This document shows positions 46,955-58,900 of a stretch of 64,000 nt of DNA, one piece after another. Within the stretch, counting starts at the first letter, position 1. Every line of letters begins with the position of its first letter. A model generated the notes under the pieces. It saw nothing but the letters and a program-made list of their open reading frames with translations, had not been told where the DNA came from and did not search any database. The position numbers and the translations under genes were made by a program. The stretch lies in contig JADANN010000018.1 in NCBI GenBank assembly GCA_018806985.1, positions 2,450,501 through 2,514,500 of the forward strand, written 5' to 3'. The DNA is from Angiostrongylus vasorum (taxonomy: Eukaryota > Nematoda > Chromadorea > Rhabditida > Metastrongylidae).

Positions 46955-49900
46955 CTATATATAAAAGAAAACTCGCAGAAAACAAAATTCTATGCTTATA
47001 GCGAAGCAGGTAAGATTAGGTAAAGGTAATTAGGGGATAAAAAGCGTAGTAGTAGAGACGCCGCTCAATGCTAGGCGCAAGATTTCTGGTTGGACCGTTT
47101 TCAGAGGACAATCAATTCTCCTACCCCACTGAGATTGGGAAATCGTCATCAGACTTGTCTACGAAGCTCTCTCCGATGGGCAAATGCGAGTAACTGCTTG
47201 TGGTTGGACTCTAGCCTTGACGTTAGGACGCCTGAGGCGCCCAGTACTGCTATCCAACAGTGTATCAGGGCGAATTGACTCGACCAGCAGTCAAAGACAT
47301 CGCGATTATTCTCTGACAGTATCCAGACCTACACGCAGTAGTTTAAAAACCTCTGCGTATGATGGATGCAAAAGAAAGAATGCAAGAATGGTTGCGATCT
47401 GCACAACATCTGATGTCGGGTCACGGAAAAAAAATTTTTAATTCAAAGACCTAAGGATTTAAAACAGAGGAAAAATTTTTCAGATTTTATCAAGATGAAA
47501 TGCTACCCTTCTGGACCTGGAGAATCCTTCGTCCTTTCAATCTTTCTTTCTGAGTGCCGCATTTCGTAAACCAAAGCAGTGGGGAAGGTTGATTTTCAGC
47601 CAATACAAGAGATTATTCTAGAATGCGTTGGCGATGTTGGTGGTTGTTGTGGTTCTACTTAGTCTTTTAAAATTCGTTCTTTGCATCAATTCTTGTTCCT
47701 AATTTTCATCTAAAAAATCCAAAAACAAAGTAAGATTCCCACGTCCTCAAGTCTTCAGTGTTATGGTTATCGAGAAATGAAAGGATAACATAAAACACAA
47801 AGCGTTCGCAGTTCATCACCATTCCAGGGATGCATTCGTAGCATCGCAAAGGTGACTGAATGCAAATCTAGCCCACACAATAACCTGTGGTGGCCTACCA
47901 ACGCATAAAGCCATTGCTGGTTCCCTCCCAGAATGGTGCGGTGGCAATTCACTAACCTTAGAAGGATGAAAGCTAGGTGAGTCAGGACGCAGGATCGATT
48001 GAACAAAGGACCGAGCGTTTATTGCAGTGAATCTCTAATCACTCCATTACACGCCTGCTTATCGAAAAATTATCAGAAAATGTGAAAAAGTCTCTCCTTT
48101 AAAGTCCGACATGCTATTCCATCGGTGAGGAAACGAACAACACTTGGGCCGGACGGGAAAAGATCTGAACACCTGGAGAACCTTCTGCCATTTCTCACAA
48201 ACACACTGGCTCTGGTATTCATACGTTACCTGTCTGAATGCAAGTTTCTTAACCAGTGAAAGACCATGAAGCCAGCGCCACGCTCTATTGTTCAAAAAGG
48301 GCGACCTTCGCGATTTCGGCGACTATCACCAAATCACCTTACTAAGTGTCGCCCTGCAAACTTTTCACTTGTATTATCCTAAACATGATTAACAGAACAC
48401 TGGACGAAAGACAACCATGTGAGCTAGCAGGGTTTTGAAAAGAATTCACTTCAAATTCAAAAAATTTGAGAGCGACCACATCCACACGATAACAAGACTC
48501 ACAGAAGTATCGAGAGAGTACAAGAACCGTTCTGTCTCACTTTCATCGATTTAAAGAAAACTTTGTCTCATTTGAGATAGAAGCAGTCATGGAAGCCCTA
48601 GACGGGCAGGGCGTCTCTACTCAGCATATAAAGAATTTTCGTAAGCTGTATAAAAACTTCACAACCAAAATTTCGCCATTCTACAATAACATTAAAATTG
48701 ACGTCGAAGAAAGGTTTGGTAAGGCGATGTCAACTCGTCAAAATTATTTACCGCCGCCCTCGAAAACATCTTGCGAACACTGGGATGAGTCAACACAGGA
48801 GTGAAAATCGATGATCGATGGTCTGCAATTACACCATCTTCGCTTTGTTAACGGCATCGTTCTCATAACACCATACATTAGCAGTACGGAACGAATGCTT
48901 GCTGACTTTGATAAAGCCTGTGGAAAAATTGGTCCTTGTATAAATATCACAAAAAATGATGTTCAAGAGGAACAGATTGGTTTCGTATGCTAAACTCACA
49001 CTAGGCGCTGCAAACACCTCTGTATGCTCCAGTTGCGTCTTTCTAGGTCGGGAAATCAGGGTGACGAACGACTTAGTTCCGGAGTTAAGCACGAGGAAGC
49101 GAAAGGCTTGGAGAGCCCTCAAGAGCATCGATGATATAGTGAGGAGAGCAAAGAACACCTGATTCCGTGTCCGACCTTTCCACTCAACGGTACTTGCTGC
49201 CTTAAGGTATGTGTCAAAAACCTGGTCGCTGCGTAAGCAGGATGAAAGATCATTCAGCGTTATTGGACGCGCAGTCGAAAGGACGATGCTAGGAGTACCC
49301 CACGAAATGCGTGTGAGCGACAACCGATAGAAAGCGCCGTTAGTGACTGGATTCCTCGGGATGTTATACAGGGAAAACCACCGACCCGATGGTCAGAGTT
49401 CTTCATTAAAGGCATAGGAGAAAGTTATGATGTTCAACTAGTCCCTAGAGCAGCAGAACCTGCCGGGCTACTCATGCACGCGACAGGGCGAAATGGAATT
49501 TTATTGGGACCCGCTCGAGTCACCCGACAATCAATGGAACGACAGGTGATACAGTTGATCAAATAACCGCTCCGTCGCGAGCATGTTGTTAAAAAGATCT
49601 CAAAAAAATCTCCACTATACCTGAGTGGTCATGGTGAGAAGGGTGGTGACACCAAGAGTGACACGAGCTGGCACTGCCGTTCTATCCAACCAGAACGACA
49701 CCCAGGACACGATTACTAACATTGTTGACGGTATGTAGAGTTGCAGTAAATAATAGCTAAAAGTGGTATTTAAAAGGCGTGAAAAAATGGAACCGATTAG
49801 TACTCAGCGATCCTCCCATTCAGCTATTAGACCTGAACTGCCTCCTCAGTTCCAAAATGGTTCGCAAGCATGAGTATGTTCCCGTATTCGTCTTACTGGT

Positions 49901-52900
49901 GCAGTAAGTAGTTGACACCTAAAACCAGCCATTTCATCATGAAAACTAATAGCCGAGTACGTGCAATTTACGTTGTTTAATACAACTAAGATGGTGCTAA
50001 GATATTTGCAAAACTCCGGACCGTAGGTGTCTGCGGTGGGGGAACGAACGCACTATTGTCCTTTCCGGGGAGTAACGCGTTCACCACCACACCATGTGGG
50101 TCCTTCGTTTCGCCTGTCTCTCAGCTACTTCTATTGATCTGCGCCATCAGCAATCACCCGTCAACGGGACTGATGTAGGGAGCCCAAATCGGCAACGAAC
50201 CTAGTTAAGCTGAGGCTGAAGTCGAAATCAAAATCTTAACCTTCTTATTTGCTGCCTACTTACGTTGTTTAGTTGAAAACTTGGCAAGGAAGAGTTTAGC
50301 CCATCTTTGAGCTGAACCGGATCCGTCTCCTTCCATCGATATTCTGTAAATCATTAGCAGCATTAACTCACACAAAGCAGCTGCGCTAAGAAATGGAGGG
50401 TGAGAACACAATAAATAGGTTATTAAATTGCAGTTACACTTATTTACATGGTCCTAAGATGTTTTCTTCATGTTTACAGGTTATTGGTTAGGCAAAAATT
50501 TTTTTTGTGGAGCACTGAGAAAACTGTTCCAAAACAATCGCTTTACAAGATTTCAAAAATAGTGTGACGAATCGGCCTTCTTCATCATCTAGGACAACCA
50601 TTCCACTAGCAGCAGGGTTCACTACATTGTCAGTGCAAGAAACTTTTCTCTCATCCTCAATGGTTGGTGTTGGTTTGTGGTTAAGTTATGAGAATAACTT
50701 AAAATTACTATCTAAGAATCCTGGAAAGAGCCATACATGACCATCATCATCAATTCGACGTGTCCATGAATAACGAACACCACAAATCTTCACGGCTTCA
50801 CTCGCATAGGAACCTTCATTATACGAAGCAGTTACAGAGCAATTGACAAGAAGAACTGATGGAACCGCATGAAAAATATTGGTCACAAATGAGCAAAAAG
50901 TAAGCGACTGATAATTTTAAAGAATCTACATTTCGATCAAGAAACACCTAAAATTGGTTTGCATGCAGAACAGACATGTGCGCTCATTTGCCTGACACAT
51001 TCGTGGTAGCACAGTTTGTCGGGTTTGTCGGATAAATCTCTCATGGGGCCAGAGTCCTTTCGTCCTCACTGTCCTTCATATATGTTTTATATTGCCCGAC
51101 GCGACTTAACGACTTCATTTCACTTAATATCTAATCTAACTGTTTAACACTATTCTTTAAACCTTTCTCTTGAACTCTTATCTCTTTCTAGCACTATTTC
51201 TGTTCCACTAGGTCGTATCGCTGTGATGAAACTGCACCGTTGTCATTTTTTATTGGGGGAAAACAAAAGACTTTAATATTAGAACATCACCAAAGGAGCA
51301 CTGAAGCAGAAAAAGAGCGGTCACAGTAGTCTCTATTCACTGTTCTTCGATCCTACAGTTCCTTCCATCTTAAGAAACATCTCAGAAGGCTGGAATCGAA
51401 GCTAAAGGGTAGGGGACGTTATTGCCTGATTTATGGGACGGTAACGTTTGAAGATCGTCAGACCTCGAAGACATATTATAAAAAATATAAAGACCTTTGT
51501 GTCTATTGGAGAAGCAGAACTCAGTGGTCAACTATGAAGCGGCTTTACCGGTGTTTGCCCGAATTATTTGGTCGCTTACAGATGAGAGGAAGGTATCGGC
51601 GAAGTGTGAAAAACTCGGCACCAAAATAAATAAAATGATCCATCAAAAATGGGTCAAATATATGGACTAAATATGACATTACAAAACTTAGTCATTCTAT
51701 CATTTTAAATTTGTACGGCAATAAAAAAGAATGGTGAAGATTGCCAGGTGGTGCAGCCAAATGTTTGGCTAGGTGGCCTTCAAAACTGGAACTAAGAATT
51801 AAACAAAAGCTAGCAGATTTTTCTAGGAGACTATTCAAAACGACAAACAACATGCAACAAAAACTGATGATTCCGAAACTTGTTTTTTTTCTACGAGTCT
51901 GTGAAAAGCGCATGTAGCACAGTGGTTAAATGTGTCGTGGAATGAACACGTAGTGCATGGTTTAGTCCCGCATCCCAAGGTCACTAAGCCTTCCACCCTT
52001 TCGGGATCGGAAAATAGGTACCTGTTCTGTCTAAAAGAGTAACAGCACTGACTTGATACATCGACAGGCTTCCGCCAGCCATTGCCTCGAATAAATACGC
52101 ATTTAATCACCTGTATGAGTGGAGGCGAATGCATAGTGCATCCCTTAGAGCATGATCAATACCGAGAGCTTTATCTTTTATTCTTTCACGAAACTGTGGC
52201 ATCATCAACATTTCCACGACCATTTTCGTGACTACTCTACGAAGTGCATGTTGCAGTAAAAAGTTTATTGCACTGAAAATTTAGTGCAAGAAGACGAAAT
52301 ATGGCGTTACAATTCAAAGAGGGAGGCGAACCCACGTAACCTACGCAGTTGTTGAGCTACAAGATTTCAACTGCTTAATAAAAATTTCTCGGCAGTCTGA
52401 TTTAATATCATAGTGGTAGTAATTAAATAAATAGCAAATAATTAATCGAAAACGAACCAATGTCGTTGTCAGTGTACGCATATGAGGCTAGGTCAATCAG
52501 ACACGTTTGCACATCCATTGGATAGTACTGTAATGAACAGAATGCGTAAAGTACTGAAAATCGGCACACTTGGTTGCTTCATTTAATGTCATGAAACGAG
52601 TCTACTAACGGTGAAAAGGAGACAGAGGTGCAAATGAGACATTGAATTTGGAATTATTTTCCTGCTTCCTGCTTCATCACCTACAGCAACAGTAATCTGA
52701 TAAAGCACCGAGTGGCTGAAATTAGCGCAACTGAAGCATTCTTCACCAGCAACGTTGTCTTCCACTAGCACAACTTATTGAAGCTCTCAAACTGGTCGAG
52801 AAACATCAAAGTTTTGGTATTATATCTGTTTATGGTGATTAGGGGAAAAAAGGTAGCCATGGGTACACTTGGCTCCGATGTGGTATAGATTCCCCTCTTA

Positions 52901-55900
52901 GTTGGGTTTTCGACTGTAGATTTCGAACTTCTGGTCAAGTTGCAAGATTCTGCCGAGAGAATATTAAAATCCACAATTGCTAATGAATCTCGAAACTCGA
53001 TCGGCAAGATTTACGTGTAATTTGGATCGCTGATCTGTGTATATTCGAATTCATTTTTCTTCTCAAATTCTGAGCCTCTATTACAAATCACACTTTACAC
53101 TTACATTTACATCGGGTCATCGACTCATTTACATTGACCTATCATCAGGTCTACTCTGCAGATCCCAGTACTTTTTGTATTCAATTCGCTGCCCTCCCTT
53201 TCATCGTACAGAAAGATCTTCGAACATTTCGTGTGTTGTTTCGGCTGTTGCATGAGATTTCGTCTCCTTCATGAATATTGTAGAATATTGGTCCCCCAAT
53301 CAATCCATTCCACTTGTGATTTTGGAGATAGCCGAGCAAAGACGTTTCCAAGTGGACTGGAGGAGTGCGCTGGATAAGGGGACCGAACCAGGATCTTGTT
53401 TCCTGATATACCGCCTTGTTTCCTGAAATACCGCACCAGTAACCACTGCGCTACCTCTACCTCCTCCCCATTTTAACTAATTATAATTAAGCAGTACTTC
53501 CTAGCATAGCTGTAACTCCCACTCATAATGTCCATCGAACTGTCATTTTTTTAAGATTAGATATTATTACTATTATTACCGTCCTTCGTCCTATTAGGCT
53601 TGCCGCCTCATCGTGGCTGGGAGGTGTTCCCAGCTGTCGGACTGCGATGTACAGCGGGGGATTCGTCCCCCCGACAGGATCTCCCAAGCTGAGAAGGAGT
53701 CCGGCGTTTCCATCAGGAAGCCTAGCTAAGAGTAAACCAATACCAGGATCCACCACCGTCTTGGTATCAAAGTCGCACGGTGGCAAATCTCCCTCTGATC
53801 CACAAGGGCTGCGACTGCCTATTGTGGTGACGATCTGGGGCAGACTTTGGCCAGGCTGTCCTCGGGATTCCAAGGAACCACAATTGCTTAACCAGCAAAT
53901 CTCCGAAAAAAAGGTGATTATGCTGGGGCCCGCATAACTAGTGACGACGGGCCGTTCAAGTATCAAGTGTTAAGAAAGTGAGATATTATTGCATCGAAAC
54001 TAAAAGTCGAGACAACAAAAAGTTTTTTGAGCAGATACGTTGTAACAGAGAAGTTCTCAACAAAAACTAGATTTCGAAAGAAAAAGTATACGGTGCGCAC
54101 TCTGAATAGGGTCATCCAAATCATGTGGAGGTGCAACATTTCAAGCCAAATCCACAGCTAAGAGTAAACCTCATTAATTGCTCTTTAGCGTTATTTTTTC
54201 TGCCCTTTGAAAGTAGGTAGTAAAGATATTTCTACGCTTACTGGTATTGCTTAATTACAATAAATCGCTGCTGTGAGATGACATAGCAAAAGTGGAATAC
54301 TAGCTGTACACCACAAACCACGTATTCTCGTCCTCATCTTTGATCAGAGGCATAATAGGTACAATATTTTAAACGTCTATCGACGCCAACAAAATTGAGT
54401 ACTACCTGAAGATGCATCAGGGCATGACAACACTAGAGAAATCCGGACGGAATAAAGGATTTGTCCATCTTTGTGCACTCGAATAAGCACATTTGGCTTG
54501 TCGATCATGTGTTTTTTGAGCCTGTTTCTCGTTCTAAAACACATATCAGTTTAAAGCAGTAGCCGAACAGTGAAAGTAAAGTAGGGTTTTGCTCACAGTT
54601 TTTTTTCCGAACACTGCACTTGTATGTCAATCCAAAGCTCATTTTATCCACTATCGTCTCTCATAATTTTGTTTAGTCGAGCTTCTTCGGCGTATATAGA
54701 ACTACCCGTTTCTCCACTGTATTATGACGTACAATAAGAAATGGATCCTTTAAGATAACCAACGCCGATTGACTCAGTGCTTGAACTGCTACGAAGCTCC
54801 GCAGCACCTTCCAAAGCTGAAATTCCACCGAAAGAATATCGTGCTGACCGCCTGGTGTTCTTCTGTTGATTACCTCCATTACATTTCCTGAATCCAGAAG
54901 AACCTATCACGCCCAGAAAGTAGGCTTAGGAAATTGAATAAAATGCACCAGAAGCTTCAGCGGCTGCGCCTTTCATTGATCAATAGAAATGGAGCAATGC
55001 TCCTGCGCGATAACGCTCAACCACACGTCATACTACCACTGCTGCAGAAGTTGAACGAGCTGGGATATGAAACTTTGCTTCATTCCCCATACTCTTTTCG
55101 CTTCATTAGCCATACTCTCCAGGGCTATCAACTATAATACACACTACCACCTCTCTAAGCATCTCAATAACATCGTGTGCGAGAAGTGCTTCAAAAACGA
55201 AGACCGAATCTGCTTTCAACAACTTTATCCGCAACAGAATTCCAGGATTTCATGCAACATGGTATAAGTGACCTTCTTTCTCAATGGAAACATGTACAAT
55301 TCTAAGACCTTTTGTCAAAAGGTCCCCCTGTCGCCCTGTTGATCGTTGGACGAATCAATCGGCCACCAGTAAATTCTTTGTCGGGAGCAAGAGTAGCCGA
55401 TTTGGTAATGCTCGCTCTGGAGACTTGTTGAGCATCACACCTTTTCTTCTACGTTTTTCATGAGGGCTCTCACCATTGGGTCGCTAGTCCTCCTGGCGTG
55501 AATTTTGACATCCCGAGAAATCCAGTCTAGGTTCTTGTCCATCGATTGTCCTTCACACAGATAACGTGACGGGCCAACCCTATCTTCGACAGATTGGCGT
55601 ACTGAACGGCGTCCTTGATTTTCAAACGTTGACGTAGGTAAGAGCTTGGGATCCCTTCTCTCATTTCGGTGATGTAAATACTCTTAGCATCCTCCTTTCG
55701 ACTGCGTGTTCTATAAGGCTGAGTGATCTTTCATCCTGGTTACACAGCGACCAAGTTCCTGACGCATACGTTGTTCAATTCTTCTCCAACGAAATAGTGT
55801 GTCGGATTTCAGAAGGAAGAGCCGGTGGGAAACTTTTTATTTCGTATAAAGGCATAAAAACGTGTCCATTGGAAAGATACATCAAGCAAACGTGAGGGAA

Positions 55901-58900
55901 TTTCTCCACTTCCTTTCTGGAGTCAGTAGTTACCGTTCTGGAAGCTGTCCCGTCTAGGTGTCGGAATGCAATCGTTTTGGCTTTGTATGGCGAAGTTTCG
56001 GTTGGCTTTGCGAATGATTTTCCCAACCTCTGCAGCTTTGATCATAACTTCTGCTCTTCTCTCATTAAGATGTTCTTTCACCTCCTTTCTGTGTTGTTTT
56101 ATAAGCTCTGATGTGAGTTGGCATTTTCCCGTGGCTAGCGCTGCGATTCTGCTTTAGAGTACCAGCTCCAGTGTTTCTCAAGAAGGACCGCTGTTGGTGA
56201 CTTCCGAACTCTCGGCTTTTATAGCACCAAGGTGAAAATGTTATGAGCCGATCGTATTCCTCGCCGATACTATCAAGAACGGTACCTTCCCAACCACTGA
56301 CTAATGATCTGAATAAAACCCAGTTTATGCTGGCTTTGGGACTTCGTTTTTATTTTTTGAATTTAGCGGCTTTTCTCTTTTCCTCGCAAAATGAAAACTT
56401 GCATGAAAGAGGCGATGGTCTGATCCTGTGTAGAATTTAAGACAACAGAGACATCGGTAAGGCAATACCTTCGGTTTGCTATGATGTGGTCTGTTTCGTT
56501 ATGGTACTCTCTATTGGAAGACTCCTACGTCCAGCGTTGAGCTGAGGCTTCTAGAATTGCAAGTTACCATGGATTGTCTTGGTCATCATGATAAACTCGG
56601 ACACCTGCTCACCCCTGCTCGTTCCTTTCTAATCTGTGTGCCCCAATGTGACGTTCTTCAGCCGTTCTTCTCGGTCGAATCTTAGTGTTAACATATCCGA
56701 TGATGACCTTGAAGAGTGTATGATCTTCTCTGTAGAACTTCTCCAACTCCATATATAACGCTTCGACTTCTTCTTCCTCATAGTTTGATGTCGGCGCGTA
56801 AACGACGAAGATTTTCAAAGCCGGTATTGATCCGCATCTCTTCAATCGTAAACGTCCGATTCGGACTGTTAGTGATTCCAATGAATCGATGTTCATAGAC
56901 AAACTCGTGTTGACGAGAACGCCGACGCCGCCGACTCCTCCACTGTCCCATGTTGCGACGAACAGTTCTTCTTCGGTGTCGTAGGCGGCGTTGAATGAGT
57001 GGCGTCTTCTCGTCTCGGCCAGGGCGATGACGTCGTACCTTATCCTTCTTGCTTGCATGAACAAGTCTTCTATCGAGGACTCGGATGCAAGCGTACGTGA
57101 ATTGTAGGTACAGGTCGTCTCCTTAGTTCTTTGCCATTTGGGCAGGTTAGAATGGCGCTGAGATTTTAGCTGCCCTTCCGTACTCGTCCTACCCAATGCT
57201 GCCGAATTGGGGGGGCTCTTTTCGGGGTCAGGGTAATTAGGCCCATTTGTTTTAGTGTATTTAGCATTTTTGATACCCATGTATAGCTAACTGGGCTCTG
57301 AATGTGGGGGGCTGGATATACTCACGGGTAGCTTGCCAGTCCCTCGCAGAGTGGACATGGAGCTTATTTGTTGGAGACGACTCTAACCGCCTCCCCACAT
57401 ACTTCCCTGTCGCTTGATTGCAAGCTTTTGGCCGAATTGACTCGTAGAATACAATCCGCACAAGCGACAACGCACCCACACACGTACGCATGAATACGCT
57501 TCGTAAATACAGAAAGTATGCGCCAAATTGGTGCAGCAGAAACAGGGAGTCCATCTCCTAGATCCAGCTTCCACTCAACGAAGCATATGGTCGCCTTTGG
57601 TCCGCGATTAACCACCTATCCGCCACCTATGGGTGCATGCATCACGCTGCCTCTCGTCTAAGTGGCAGGGAATGCTCTCTGTGAGATAGATCTGTGGCTT
57701 ATCTCTTTTATTTCAATCAGCAGAGTTTATTTTCAACTGAGACATGATTGCTTCAAAATACAGCTTGAAACCCGCCATTAATTTTTTTGAACAACGTAAT
57801 AATTTACCTATTGTATTCCAAAACAAAATAACAGTCTGTTATTAATGCAAGAGATAAAACGCTTGAGCATTGCATAGATAAAAAATATGTTAGAATTCGG
57901 ATATCAAGACAGCAACGTTTCACAAAACCTACTGTCGGTAGTTTTTTACGAGCGCTTTCTAATCAAATCAACGGAAATCTTGACCATTAGTTGTTGGACA
58001 TTTGACTGATCCTCCAAATGGTATATGAAGATCATTACATCGAGCACAATCGCTTTGAAGGTTTGTGCTACTATTGCATTTAAACAGATTATATTTGTTA
58101 CAGTTTGTTAGAAAACAGAGAAAACCACGGATTGGAATCCGTATGTCGGAGGTTACTCTAGGATTTTTGCGCTCAATATTTCACCCTGAAAGAAACTGTC
58201 GGGCATCCAGATCTGCTGTCCGGCTGTGAGAATGAGAAAGTCCGGTTTTATTGTCGCCGGGTAGTCCATAGGCTAATCGACCGTCTACCCAAGATTCGCG
58301 AAATGTTAATTGAACACTGTACTCCATGTTTACGTCGTCAATCTTTGAAATACTGAAAAGACAAGAAGATACACTTTCAATTCCGTCTGCTATCCCTGTA
58401 GAGCCACGAATAAGCCGCTACGTAATTGCTTTATTTTGTTTTGCACTTTTCATAGAGTTGAAGGTAATTGGTAGCCTCATGTATAAAAACCAATGAATAA
58501 AAAAGTCCTTAAAGAGGTCGTTCACTGTTTAGGAATGCGTGGCAGTTCTATCAACGATAATTACCTTCGACCTGTAAAAGTACCATAAGTGGGATCAGTT
58601 ATGGATGATAGAGGAATCTAAGTAATTCGTATAGAATCGTTGACAAAAAAAAATTCTAGCTCCCTTCTGTTACGTCAGGGTAGCCGAGATCCACAGAACT
58701 AACTATCTTTCATATGAAGTGCCTTTTTTTCTTTCACGTATGATAAATCGCTAGGAGTTAAGGCGTAAAGCTTTCGGCTGCTGATCGATCCCTAATAGAT
58801 GCGCCATGCATTCGACTTTATCAAGTAAGTTAGAAGTGAGCTGAATGTATATCTGACCTATAGCAGGCAACCAACATATGGAGCCAGTGTGCTATCCATC

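Noticed and set aside
52589..53007. Two minus-strand open frames that look weakly coding
   Set aside because: They need a frameshift to join, have no splice support and no recognised homology; the real GluCl exon lies just beyond them at 52458-52527.
53523..53966. Long minus-strand open frame (147 codons)
   Set aside because: It lies inside an R element, where GC-rich repeat sequence leaves both strands open; the same frame appears in other copies.
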